Source: Ariolimax columbianus
Lineage: Eukaryota; Mollusca; Gastropoda; Stylommatophora; Arionidae
DNA: 64,000 nt
NCBI GenBank assembly: GCA_036924085.1
Contig: JAVGWX010000013.1
Span: 43,927,675-43,991,674, forward strand
Direction: 5' to 3'
Part shown: piece after piece, positions 32,511-43,269 of the stretch
Layout: each line of letters opens with the position of its first letter
Numbering within the stretch: the first letter of the stretch is position 1
Notes under the pieces: generated by a model
What the model was told of the DNA's origin: nothing
Seen by the model: the letters and a program-made list of their open reading frames with translations, nothing else
Databases searched by the model: none
Made by a program: the position numbers and the translations under genes

Positions 32511-32559
32511 AATCACTGTGCTTTCGCCTTCCTTAGAAGAACAAAATCTAGTTCCAAAA

Positions 32560-32702
32560 TTCAAACTAACCCCATCCCAAACATCAAACGAGCCATACCC
32601 CAAACATTAAACAAATCCCATCCCAAACACCAAGCCAAACCCATCCCAAACACCAAACTAACCCCATCAGAAACATCAAATGAACCTTATCCCAAACGCT
32701 AA
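32560..32702. repeat. degenerate CCCATCCCAAACACCAAAC minisatellite
   Basis: About eight imperfect 16-19-bp units. Confidence 0.85.
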
Positions 32703-32704
32703 AC

Positions 32705-33590
32705 GAAGTCCTTCCTAACCATGTAAGAAATTCTCATCTCCACACTAACGTATTCATACAAAGAAATACACAAAGATTTGCCAATCTAGACACGAAGCAC
32801 GAGAGAAAAAAAAAACGGATCACGTGTAATAATTATCTCATCTTCCAGACTTATTTGGTGTCATCTGGCAAGTGAATCTATTATCTTTCAACTGTTTCAA
32901 TTTGGAATTTCGACACCCGAACACACTAATTTAAACTGAACTCCGTCCATCAAAGAGCGACGCCTGGACGCGTGTCAAGCACAAGTCCTGGAGAATCAAT
33001 GTCAAGAATAATATAATGTCCTGTAACTGTATCTCCCAGCTGGCTATGTAATATAAGTAGAATGTCCTTTGCAGAACGTCGCTTCTTACAACCGCCATCC
33101 TAGTTCACTGTTGTAAGTTTATCTGGCGGGAAAACATGCTTATTAATTACAGTACTCATTCGTTTCATTCTTTAAACCCGCACATAATCGACTACGTGTA
33201 ATTGACTATCGTTTCTTGGATCAGTATCGCTTGGTAGTGGTGAGAGCGTGCATCGATTTCTGCACAAGATAGCATGAAACATGAAAGCCAGCAGCTTGGC
33301 CGGGAATCGTTGAACTTAAAAATAACGTCCACCTGACAATGTTGTCATATTTTGCTGACTTGATTTAAATGAATGTTTCTCTGACAAGTATGATACGTAA
33401 TGAAATACAGCGTGTGATAGTGGATAACGTTTGAAAATAATCATGTTTTCATTTGATATATTATTGACAAGTTGATAACTTGAGTGAATAAAACACTTTT
33501 TTTTTTAGCCCGATTACATATAGATGGATCCACACAGAATGCAGTAAAGGAAAGAAAGAGCAGGAATGTAGAAATCAATCTCAAACAGCA
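32705..33590. other. no recognisable gene; one shared dispersed segment
   Basis: 33067-33125 (TTTGCAGAACGTCGCTTCTTACAACCGCC-like) recurs at 38588-38640. The rest is unassigned. Confidence 0.45.
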
Positions 33591-33594
33591 TTAG

Positions 33595-33722
33595 GCATCA
33601 AGATGCTGAGCAGCGCATGAGATGCAGTGGTCAGCGACCCATAGCTCTGCTCGCGTCAGGGCCAGCAAACCAGAGCTGCCAAGACCCTTCTATACCTCCA
33701 CGCGGGAAGATACCCTGCTCGT
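33595..33722 (+). mobile_element. SINE 5' part (3'-truncated)
   Basis: Matches the start of the complete SINE: ATCAAGATGCTGAGCAGCGC, TGGTCAGCGACCCATAGCTC, AGGGCCAGCAAACCAGAGCT. It breaks off at ACGCGGGAAGA, where the next array begins. Confidence 0.85.
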
Positions 33723-33723
33723 C

Positions 33724-33905
33724 CATCTATCGTCAGTCATGCGGAAAACATGGTCTGCCCATCTATCGTCAGTCATGCGGACCACATGGCCGGCCTATTT
33801 ATCGTCAATCATGCGGATCACATGGTCGGCCCATCTATCGTCAGTCATGCGGACCACATGGTCGGCCCATCTATCGTCAGTCATGCGGACCACATGGTCG
33901 GCCAA
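33724..33905 (-). repeat. 36-bp minisatellite derived from a LINE motif
   Basis: Five copies of CATCTATCGTCAGTCATGCGGACCACATGGTCGGCC-type units (36 bp). On the - strand each unit reads WADHVVRMTDDR, clearly the WAGHVVRMSDDR motif of RTE-type ORF2 C-termini. Confidence 0.9.
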
Positions 33906-34632
33906 TCTGTACATTCGTGTTCACATAGAGACGACGACATCCAAGAACTCAGTTTGGTGGCTCATGTCGGTACTTCGTGTATAGTCTTTTAATGAGATAA
34001 TTATGACTCTACGCTCCTTTGCTCTGTCGGTTATTTCGAGCTTCTAATCTTCTGAATTCCGGAGACTCCAAACCTCACACCTTTAAACTATTGCTGTTAT
34101 AGCCATGATGTTGAAGGTGCGAGCCCCGGCCTTGACGTCCTTCACCTGCTGGGATAGCCATGATGTTGAAGAAGAGAGCCCTGGCCTTGCCGTTTGGCAT
34201 CTGCCAGAGAATCGGTTTAATGTGGCTGAAGCATAACTAACCCACCACTATCCTAATCAATGTTGTGGTGGTTGTTAATTTCTTGACCTGCATAAACATA
34301 CCCATTGACAATTTCGTTGGACTCATCTCTCAACCACAGTTTTCTCGTAAGGTAGAAATTTTTCAGTAGAAATATAATTTTTTTTCTTTTCATGTTCGGC
34401 CAACATCCTTGCCTGCTTTATCAAGTTCGTTTAGGTTTTGTCCGGCTTCTGCAATGCTGTGGGCGGGAGATCACTATTGTTTAGGTTTTGTCCGGCTTCT
34501 GCAATGCTGTCGGGGGAGATCACTATTGTTTAGGTTTTGTTTAGGACTGTATCTTTGCTTTATTGGTTGCAGAACGGATATTAGATATTGACAGATTGCA
34601 AAACGTATGATAAAGAGACGAATTAAAAATAG
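33906..34632. other. unassigned, with two short duplications
   Basis: A TAGCCATGATGTTGAAG-containing segment occurs twice at 34100-34190, and GTTTAGGTTTTGTCCGGCTTC occurs twice (about 50-bp period) at 34428-34540. No gene seen. Confidence 0.6.
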
Positions 34633-34986
34633 GGATCAAGATGCTGAGTAGCGCATGAGCTGCAGTGGTCAGCGACCCATAGCTGACTGCTTGCGTCAGG
34701 GACAGTGAACCATAGCTGCCAAGACCCTTCTACACCTCTACGCGGTGATCCTGGATAACAGGCTGCAGCAGGGCAGACTGGCTAAGGAGAAGGTACGAAA
34801 AGGGAATGCTAACCCGGTACTCAAAAAATGGTTGCTGAAGTCGGATGTGTTGGCCCGAAAGGTGCAAATATAGCAGCCAAGCTGTAAACTACAACACAAC
34901 GCATTCCGTTCTCTGGACTAAATTCTGTTACTTAAGCCCTTTCAGGATTTGGTAGGGGGAGATTGAGAACGAAAGAAGAAGAAGAA
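34633..34986 (+). mobile_element. complete 354-bp SINE with target duplication
   Basis: Flanked by the perfect 13-bp duplication GAATTAAAAATAG (34620-34632 and 34987-34999). It starts GGATCAAGATGCTGAGTAGC and ends in (GAA)n. The body includes TGGCTAAGGAG and GTTGCTGAAGTCGGATGTGT, which resemble GGCTAAGGAG and TGTTGAAATCGGATGCAC of the LINE 5' UTR. No clear A/B boxes were found, so this may be an internally deleted LINE derivative and not a tRNA SINE. Confidence 0.9.
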
Positions 34987-35089
34987 GAATTAAAAATAGA
35001 TGGAACATAAATCTAAAAGTCGAATGTGTCCTGGCAACAGATTGCTGTTGTTGTTTAATGCATACAATGAGTATGTGCACTCTTTCTTG

Positions 35090-35340
35090 CTTCCTGCAAA
35101 TAGTTCTGACGGCGGGTAGCAATAGCTTTCCTCACAACCCGAGCGTGTTGATGAAGGTGGACCAAGGCTTCCCAAGGGTGTTGAAATATGATTGGTTCAT
35201 ATGCTTAACGATCACTACTACAGGGCTCAGATCGATCCCCAATTCGCCAGTCAGACTGCCTTGGAAAGTGTCTGTTTCTAGGGAACGCTACATGGAGGAG
35301 AGGTGAGGTCTTGGTCAATATCATGTGCCTGACCCTGACT
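35090..35340 (+). repeat. dispersed repeat, first copy of a local duplication
   Basis: Homologous to 35590-35860: both run from a CTCACAxCCxGAGC(G/T)TGTTG block through CGATCxxTCCCC to GGTCAATATCATGTGCCTGA or its variant. Confidence 0.65.
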
Positions 35341-35518
35341 CGACGTCCTGGTCAATATCATGTGCCTGACCCTGACGCAACGTCCTGGTCAATATCATGT
35401 GCCTGACCCTGACGCGACGTCCTGGTCAATATCATGTGTATGACACTGATGCGACGTCCTGGTCAATAACATGTGCCTGACCCTAACGCGACATCCTAAT
35501 CAATATCATGTGTCTAAC
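35312..35518. repeat. 37-bp minisatellite, about 5-6 copies
   Basis: Units TGGTCAATATCATGTGCCTG plus ACCCTGACGCGACGTCC, progressively diverged to the right. Confidence 0.93.
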
Positions 35519-35589
35519 CGGACTACTGTTGTCGCGAATGTCAACAACGAATAGATTTGCTCTATTGTATGTCCTACAATGGACGTTTA

Positions 35590-35860
35590 GTGACGGATTG
35601 CAGAACCTTTGCTCACATCCAGAGCTTGTTGTGGAAAGGTGGATCCATGGTCCTCCATGCTGTTGTGCTATGCTTAACTTCATCTATGTGAACCCCCACT
35701 ACAACGGGGATCACGTCGATCGGTCCCCGCCCACATTGTCAGGCAGACTGCTAAGAATGTCAGCCCGTTTCCAGGGAGGTTTACATTGAAGTAGAGGAGG
35801 TGGGTAACATGGTCAGTATTATATCGCTGACCCTGACAAACATGTCTGATCAGTATGTTG
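35590..35860 (+). repeat. dispersed repeat, second copy
   Basis: See 35090-35340. A related 3' end (GGGTCTTGGTCAG...CTGAC) also occurs near 38170, 43305 and 49066. Confidence 0.6.
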
Positions 35861-35886
35861 GGACTGACCAGACATTATTCTAAACC

Positions 35887-35911
35887 CACCCCCCCCCCCC
35901 CCCCCCCCCCC
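35887..35911. repeat. poly-C tract
   Basis: More than 20 consecutive C residues. Confidence 0.95.
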
Positions 35912-36031
35912 AACAGAATTAAAACATTGATATGTTCTTTTACCAGGTCTCTTTAACTAAATTACTTTTGCACGCTCTGTTGTTAGCATACAAAAATATG
36001 TCGGAAACACAAACGATAAAATGAAAATGCA

Positions 36032-36217
36032 TTGGTGTCACTAATAATGTCATGGCATTGGTGTCATTAATAATGTCATCTCATTGGTGTCACTAATAAT
36101 GTCATCGCATTGGTGTCACTAATAATGTCATGGCATTGGTGTCATTAATAATGTCATCTCATTGGTGTCACTAATAATGTCATCGCATTGGTGTCACTAA
36201 TAATGTCATCGCATTAA
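36032..36217. repeat. 26-bp minisatellite with three-unit higher-order period
   Basis: Seven copies of CATTGGTGTCACTAATAATG plus TCATNN. Variants ending TGG, TCT and TCG occur in the order a-b-c-a-b-c-c, with b also carrying CATTAATAATG. Confidence 0.95.
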
Positions 36218-36292
36218 CGGTAGCCACAGCGATTAACCTAACTCAACAGATAAGGGCGTCTGGGTAAATTATGCATTATACCGACCAGAAGC

Positions 36293-36296
36293 GCGC

Positions 36297-36346
<50 letters not shown>
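36293..36346. repeat. (TC)n microsatellite
   Basis: CTCTCT run of about 50 bp. Confidence 0.95.
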
Positions 36347-36347
<1 letters not shown>

Positions 36348-36907
36348 GGAGACAGATTGAGACAGACAAATAATATGTTATTGTCAGTGAGAATTTCAAC
36401 GGAGGGTCACAATTTATCTGGAAAGTTCTGATACTCTATACGGGCCAACAATATTTGAAAGCGCCTCTTTTGTTAGCTAATTTACAGTGCATTTATCTCT
36501 AAAAAGACGTGCCTGACAAGTTTGACGAACAAGATGAAAAAGAGTCCGAGAGATAACGGAAAGGGCGTTAGACGGACACTAGAGGCGAACGCGGAGACGA
36601 GTCTCTAAGGATTGTCCTTTCGGAAATTATCGATATTAGCTGTTCTAAGGGGACGGTCCATGTAGCATGGCTTAGCTCACAGAGATCACGCGGTGCTGGC
36701 AATTTTAATCAACAGCTACTAAAGCTGGGCAGGTTTGTTTAATGAAATAACTCAGAGTAATGGTCTCAGTCAATCTCTTTGTGAGTGTTGGCTGGGAGAC
36801 GTTGTTGGTGTTGTTCTTGGTGCTGTGTTGTTTTTGGTGATGTTGTTTTGATGTTTAATGGAAGATATCACAGTAGCGGTCTCAGTCAGTGTCTTTGTGA
36901 GCGTGGG
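36347..36907. other. no gene; diverged direct repeat near the array
   Basis: GGTCTCAGTCAATCTCTTTG (36762) and GGTCTCAGTCAGTGTCTTTG (36878) mark a diverged direct repeat just before the 25-bp array. Confidence 0.5.
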
Positions 36908-37595
36908 TGCTCTTCTTGTTATTCCCTCCTGTTGCTCTTCTTGTTATTCCCTCCTGTTGCTCTTGTTGTTATTCCCTCCTGTTGCTCTTGTTGTTATTCC
37001 CTCCTGTTGCTCTTCTTGTTATTCCCTCCTGTTGCTCTTGTTGTTATTCCCTCCTGTTGCTCTTGTTGTTATTCCCGCCTGCTGCTCTTGTTGTTATTCC
37101 CTCCTGTTGCTCTTCTTGTTATTCCCTCCTGTTGCTCTTGTTGTTATTCCCTCCTGTTGCTCTTGTTGTTATTCCCTCCTGCTGCTCTTGTTGTTATTCC
37201 CTCCTGTTGCTCTTGTTGTTATTCCCGCCTGTTGCTCTTGTTGTTATTCCCGCCTGTTGCTCTTGTTGTTATTCCCTCCTGGTGCTCTTGTTGTTATTCC
37301 CTCCTGTTGCTCTTGTTGTTATTCCCGCCTGCTGCTCTTGTTGTTATTCCCTCCTGTTGCTCTTCTTGTTATTCCCTCCTGTTGCTCTTGTTGTTATTCC
37401 CGCCTGCTGCTCTTGTTGTTATTCCCTCCTGTTGCTCTTCTTGTTATTCCCTCCTGGTGCTCTTGTTGTTATTCCCGCCTGCTGCTCTTGTTGTTATTCC
37501 CGCCTGCTGCTCTTGTTGTTATTCCCGCCTGCTGCTCTTGTTGTTATTCCCGCCTGCTGCTCTTCTTGTTATTCCCGCCTGCTGCTCGTGTTGTT
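36908..37595. repeat. 25-bp minisatellite, about 27 copies
   Basis: Unit CTCTTGTTGTTATTCCCTCC plus TGTTG, with CTT/GTT, CTC/CCG and TGTTG/TGCTG variants. Since 25 is not a multiple of three, all three forward frames pass through every phase and all are open. Confidence 0.97.
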
Positions 37596-37659
37596 ACTGT
37601 GCCTGTTGTTCGAAGCTACTTATCCTGAATTCTTCACTTTTGACCATACTCTTTATAGC

Positions 37660-37985
37660 GAGGAGGTTAGGGTGGCTCGTGTGGTTCAGGGCTTGTCAGC
37701 TTGGCTTACATTCCCAATTTATCATGTTCGAATCACGTCAGGCTCGGCTAAACAGCCTTGGGTTTTTTCACGGTGTGACCGCTGCTCCTGTCAACCAAGT
37801 TTTAATTTGGTTTCTGACTGAGTCAGGGGCAATTATCCGAGTCGACGAGGGAGCTTCGGAGTTCGTGCTCTGTCGTTTAGACTGTAAGCAATTAAAGGCA
37901 CTGAGCACATATGATGGTTTCCTGATGCAGAGAAGTCGTTTCGATAAACCATCTTCCATTTCTTTGATAGAAGGTTGAAGATGTT
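37660..37985 (+). mobile_element. tRNA-related SINE-like sequence
   Basis: GGGTGGCTCGTGTGGTTCAG resembles a Pol III A box, and CATGTTCGAATCACG about 55 nt later is a good B box. The body and 3' end were not matched to any other copy here. Confidence 0.45.
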
Positions 37986-38164
37986 TTTCTTATATTCCAA
38001 GGCGTACTAAAGAAGCAGAACCCGGGTCTTGTTAACTGCGATTCAATTGCGAGGTTCCTCAAGTAAGTTCCCCGCTATGAGGATTAAATTGTCCATGCCT
38101 ACCTCTTTGACCAGACTGATGTAAAACAATGTTCTTTATCCAGGAGCGCGATAAGGAATAGAGG

Positions 38165-38485
38165 TGGGGTCTCGGTCAGTGCAAGCATCGAGAGATGTGA
38201 GACAGAGACAGTTACAGCTGACTTCTAGGGGAGGATACAGACCGTGGGGATGAGATGTTTCCGAATACTTCTAAACTTCACATACAAAAACCGAGTTACA
38301 AAATGAGGAAATACAAGAATGCATTTAAATAGTAAAAGGGTCTTTTGAACACTTCTTGGCAATAGTCAAAATACGGAAACTCGCTTGGTACAGCCACACA
38401 TCGAGATCAAACGGTCTTGCAAATACGATCCTGTACTGAATGGTGTAAGACGGTTGACGAAGAAATGGACAATGAACGAATGATT
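38165..38485 (+). mobile_element. RTE-type LINE 3' fragment (decayed)
   Basis: Contains GACAGTTACAGCTGACTTC, GATGAGATGTTTCCGAATAC, AACTTCACATACAAAAACCG and GGAAACTCGCTTGGTACAGC, collinear with 15400-15640 and 5320-5500. Frameshifted. Confidence 0.8.
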
Positions 38486-38514
38486 GCAAAAGAAAATTGA
38501 TGTTTCTATAAAAT

Positions 38515-38542
38515 GGATATATATATATATATATAAATATAA
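38515..38542. repeat. (TA)n microsatellite
   Basis: Short AT dinucleotide run. Confidence 0.9.
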
Positions 38543-38744
38543 GAATATAAAAATCTCATAAAGAATGTAAAAATTGAAGTAGCATGTCATTTGCAAAACG
38601 TCTCTTCTTACAACCGCCAACCTATTTCGTTGTTGAAAATTTCTTGGCAATTGTGCAGTACGGTAGGTTGCCATTACTTTCCGTACATTGTTGTTGCTGT
38701 TTCTTCTCTATGATGAAAGCTTATTGGTCGTTACCTACATATCG

Positions 38745-39015
38745 CTTGGAATCTTGATCAGAGATAGAATCCACAATATTGAAATAAGAGAACGCACTTA
38801 TTTCGAGACGTCATGGAGGCTGCTCTGTCTCGCAAATACCACTGGGCTGGCCACGTTGTGCGCAGGCCAGATAACAGATTGGCACTCAGAACGACGTTCT
38901 GGTGGTCATATGATTTTACACGACCACGCGGCGTCCCACACATACGATGGCGATATGGTGTGCGGAGAGACCTGGGTCCAAAATGGTACGACACGGCGAA
39001 AGACCGGACATTGTT
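38745..39015 (+). mobile_element. LINE C-terminal fragment
   Basis: Reads DRIHNIEIRERT, then after a +1 shift YHWAGHVVRRPDNRLA, TRPRGVPHIRWRYGVRRDLG and W..TAKDR. This is the conserved C-terminal region of non-LTR ORF2. It is a family distinct from the fragment at 38165. Confidence 0.75.
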
Positions 39016-39054
39016 GACTACCTCGCATACGGCACACCCGCCGGACTGAAGTCG

Positions 39055-40020
39055 AGGATATTTAATTGTATATTTTGTCGCCTGCAGCCTCGCCTTAATT
39101 ATTTTCATTTTAAATCCACATTCAGTGTTGAATTTCCTTAACGCGGTCAATCAAACGTTTCGTTGGTCTTATTTTCGTTCTGCAATTTGGATTTCTGATC
39201 TCATATGCTCCCTTGACAGGCACGTTTGGAGGTACCTTTGTCAGAAAAATGTAGTACCTAACCCTCTGCTCTATCTATTTATAAATTGTGTTGGCCCACA
39301 GCCTACTGTAGATACAGGCCTTCTGACTGACGGGGAAATCCCTTTAAACGTCACCATGAAGTTGACGTGCCCTGCATTAAAGTTTACTTTTCTCTACATC
39401 TGTAAAGGACAAAATATATTAATTGAAATGGTTCTTATAGCTCGCTGGTTGTGCACAAGAGTTTGTCATATCCGGTGCCCCAACTCAACATGTACTTTCT
39501 ATCCATATTGAATTGTTTTAATACGGATTCTTTCAATGTCCTCAAATCAACTCCTCCATTGCTGTAAGCATCATCGTGACTAAGAAACTGTGTCATCACA
39601 TGCCCTGAAGGTTTCAGGACTACGCCCTATATCAACGTCATGCTAAGCTATTTCTTCTAGGGCATTTCAAAACAAGGATGGAGAATTCAGGCACTCCCAC
39701 TGTCCAATTAATGAAGGTTATATTGCTTTTTGGTTAACGTACGAGACATCTAAAAGACATTAGCTAACAAACAGTATTAGACATTGTGTGTTTCAGGTAG
39801 GACTTTATATGTCTGTTGTAGATGTTACCAGCTGTGTTTATCAGTTTGTCTGCTCATAAAAACCATATTAAGCTTAGTTAATCTTTATCTCCATCTTCGT
39901 TATCGTTCGCTTAAATAATCACATGCAAATCGCTCACACTCTCGGCGGATTCTAAAGAAATAAAGAAAGTCTATAGACCGTGCGGATTTTCAACTGAAAA
40001 GGCGCCAACAATGCCACAAA
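39055..40020. other. no recognisable feature
   Basis: Small open stretch at 39125-39511 (+) has no known motif. Confidence 0.4.
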
Positions 40021-40024
40021 TTCT

Positions 40025-40300
40025 TACATCAGGGTCAACGAGCCAGAGCTGACAAAGACTATATTCCGGCTCCAAACAACGGCCCTTGAAACAGGCTGTA
40101 CTAGTGCAATCTGGCAAAGAAACAATAGGGAATGCAGTGGGAAAGCAAATCCGGTATTAAAAAATGCCATATACGCCTGAATGTATCGTGTCGAAACATA
40201 CATATGTCGTATCGTACAAAGTCCTTTTCAGGAGCATTGCTCAGAAATAGTACAAGAAACAGAAAAAAATAAGAAGAAAAAGAAGAAGAAGACAGAGAAA
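40025..40300 (+). mobile_element. diverged SINE copy
   Basis: ATCAGGGTCAACGAGCCAGAGCTG, CCTTGAAACAGGCTGTACTA, CAAAGTCCTTTTCAGGAGC and an AAGAAGAAAAAGAAGAAGAAG tail follow the SINE order with heavy divergence. Confidence 0.6.
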
Positions 40301-40862
40301 TCACATTTAAACTCTAATAAATAAATAATTTTACTTGTATGTTGTCTTGGGAAAAAGGGGAAGACATAATTAAAACAATGTATTCTGCCAAGCACATTGA
40401 CAGAATTGAGTAAGTAGGAATGTCCATATAGCTGGTGACCCTACCCAGCTGAAACCATGAACCACAAGAACAATAGCAGGAAAGGAAGCACCTTTTTACG
40501 AGAAGTAATTAAGTGAGTAGGTCATTCGCAGAGTTTGTCCTTCTGTGACATGTGTATGTCACAGTATCAAATCATTGGTTCTTCGCTCCCGTGACGTTTA
40601 AGCTAAAAATAATTATACAAGCGAAAATAAACCTACACAACAAAGACCACAAACGGTTACAGAAATCCAAGTTGATGATGATGAACCAATGAATTGTGAT
40701 ATTGGATATTTTTGTAAATTGTTAAACATTCTTTGAAAAACCTCATTTCACTAACAAATATTTTCCTTATATGGCTTGTATTTTCATTAATTTTTTTTAT
40801 CGGTTACTGTAGTTATGTGCAATCAAGTTATTTATAAGACCTACATGTACGGTTTCTTCTAG
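40301..40862. other. no recognisable feature
   Basis: AT-rich unassigned sequence. Confidence 0.4.
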
Positions 40863-40864
40863 CC

Positions 40865-41032
40865 TGCCTATTTTAAGCTGCTCCTTCTAAACTTCTGCTT
40901 GTAAACTACAGCTAATAAACTTCTGCTTTTCAATTTGCTGCTACGGCAATGTTGTATCTAAACTGCTGCTTTCAAGCTACTGCTTGTAAACAGCTGCATC
41001 TAAAGTGTTGCTTCTAAACTGCCTCTTTGATC
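40865..41032. repeat. degenerate (CTGCTTCTAAACT)n array
   Basis: About ten diverged 14-18-bp units. On the opposite strand they read AAGCAGCAGTTTAGAAG, the same words as the array at 42560. Confidence 0.8.
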
Positions 41033-41505
41033 TGAATTAAAGATTTTCCCAGGGAGACATATTCGCATAGACACCTTATAACAGGCATGAACAAAACTGG
41101 ATCGCCTTTTCTATTGGACGAAGAGAAAAGCTGGTTTCCATTTGTTTTGGATGGTTCTGACAAAAGTGGAGCCGCATTTAAACCATCGTAAGGCTATTGG
41201 TTATATACATGGGGACAAAATTAAAACCTTACCTAGAGATTGAGTGATGATGTACGCACGGTCATTATTCATTGGCCCTATAAATCTACCGCGCGAACCT
41301 CAGAAATGAGAATAGACATTGTCACTCAAAATGTTTCAAGAGTACCTTGTGTAGGACTGGTTTTCAACTAAAACACACCAAAGTCATGCAAAAAGTTGAC
41401 ATGCCTTATGTATTGAAACTTTTCTGGCTTAAAGTTTTTGCAGTACGAGGTAGCCCGCCCTATGCCCAGTCTTCCTTATTCGTTACCTACCATATGCGTG
41501 ACACA
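41033..41505. other. no recognisable feature
   Basis: Nothing identified. Confidence 0.4.
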
Positions 41506-41509
41506 TTGC

Positions 41510-41705
41510 AGTGTTAACTTAACTTAACGTCTTTATACTGGGTTAGAAGACTCTGCAGAGTCTGTATACAACCAGTTTAATTTACATTACCTTGCTCTAA
41601 AAGCTATGCGCATCCATTTTATTCTTAAATGTATCAATTGTCCCTACCTCCAATACCTCCTGTGGCAATGCATTCCAAGTATTCACCACTCTCCGACTAA
41701 AAAAG
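41510..41705 (-). mobile_element. CR1-like LINE 3' end
   Basis: The - strand ends ...ACTCTGCAGAGTCTTC, CCAGTATAAAGACGTTAAGT, TAAGTTAA. It shares GAATACTTGGAATGCATTGCC-type sequence with the other copies. Confidence 0.85.
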
Positions 41706-42555
41706 TTTACTATTGTGTATTTCCATTTCGGGCCTGGTTGGCACTCACTGCAATGAAAGATTTTGTGTGTGGAAAATATTGTGAAAAAAACTTATCTCAC
41801 AGTATTGCAAAAACGGGCAAAATTACAGAGAAAACAAACATAACACAACATAATGAAAACATAATCAGAAGTTCAATAACATCACGAAAAAAGGTGATGG
41901 TCTACGACATAATTAATGAACAGGATTCAAGAAAGAAGCCAGTGGAGATTCACAAACACTTAGTCCAATGATCATGGGAAATGGCACTGGTCATGAGTTC
42001 CAATCGATGATCTAATTATAACCTTGTCCTTACACCGGAAATAATATCGCGAAAGCGGAAGCGGAAGTGTCAGTATTCGGACGACTTTAAGATGCTTTCA
42101 GACGTTGAAAGGGGACAAATATTGGGGATTAAGGGAAAGGAAAATATTATTTGGCCCTTGCTTGTGCTTGTAAGCGTTTCCTTTGGTGACAGCTGGCACT
42201 ACCTCCCATATACCGCCCCCAGTGGCTTCTACACCGGTCTCACTTTTTAATCATGACTGATTATGTGAAGAAATTAGGAGTTATAGATTAGTAGTCGTAG
42301 TTTAAAATCTCTCAACGTGAATCTTTGGTCTATTGTCAAAGAAGAAAGAATAGAACCACTACAACACCTTGCATGTCTAATAAATCGACTGAACAGAGTT
42401 GTGTATAGAGCAAGCAACACCATCGTATACATCAGTGTGCAGCAGAACCCACCACTCCTAGAGTTCCACAAAGTTCTATGGCTATGGCTTACTTTAAGGA
42501 GTCATTTTCAATAGTTCCCGCATACTTCATAATCAATAACTTGAAAAAGAAGTTT
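41706..42555. other. no recognisable feature
   Basis: Open stretch at 41765-41971 and others lack known motifs. Confidence 0.4.
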
Positions 42556-43266
42556 CGGAACAACAGTTTATAAGAAACAGTTTAGAGGAAATAGTTTTGA
42601 AGAGGTAGTTTAGAAGAAGTAGTTTAGAAGCAGCAGTTTAAAAGAAGCAGTTTAAAGGAAGTAGCTTAGAAGATGTAGTTAAGAAGAAATAGTTTAGAAG
42701 ATGTAGTTTAGAACAAGTAGTTCAAAAGATGTAATTTGGAAGCAGTTGAAAGGAAGTAGTTTAGAAGCAGCAGTTTAGAAGACATAGTTCAGAATCAGTA
42801 GTTTGGAAGAAGTAGTTCAGAAGCAACAGTGTAGAAAAAATAGTTTAGAAAAATCAGTTTAGAATAAGTAGTTTAGAAGAACAATTTAGAAGAATTAGTT
42901 TAGAAGAAATAGTTCACAATCATCAGTTTAGAAGAAGTAGTTTAGTAGAAATTGTTAAGAAAATGTAGTTTAGAAGAAATAGTTTAGCAGATGTAATTTA
43001 GAAGAAGTAGTTTAAAAGAAGTAGTTTAGAAGAAATGGTTTAGAAGAAGTAGTTTAGAAGAAGTAGTTTAGAAGAAGTAGTTTAGAAAAAGTAGTTTAGA
43101 AGAAGTAGTTTAGAAGAAGTAGTTTAGAAGAAGTAGTTTAGAAGAAGTAGTTTAGAAGAAGTAGTTTAGAAGAAGTAGTTTAGAAGATGTAGTTTAGAAG
43201 TAGTTTAGAAGAAGTAGTTTAGAAGAAGTAGTTTAGAAGAAGTAGTTTAGAAGAAGTAGTTTAGAC
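42556..43266. repeat. 15-bp minisatellite (GTAGTTTAGAAGAAG)n
   Basis: About 710 bp. The right end (43025-43260) is almost perfectly homogeneous; the left half is strongly diverged and includes AGCAGCAGTTTA variants. This polarity suggests recent expansion at the right edge. Confidence 0.95.
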
Positions 43267-43269
43267 ACA

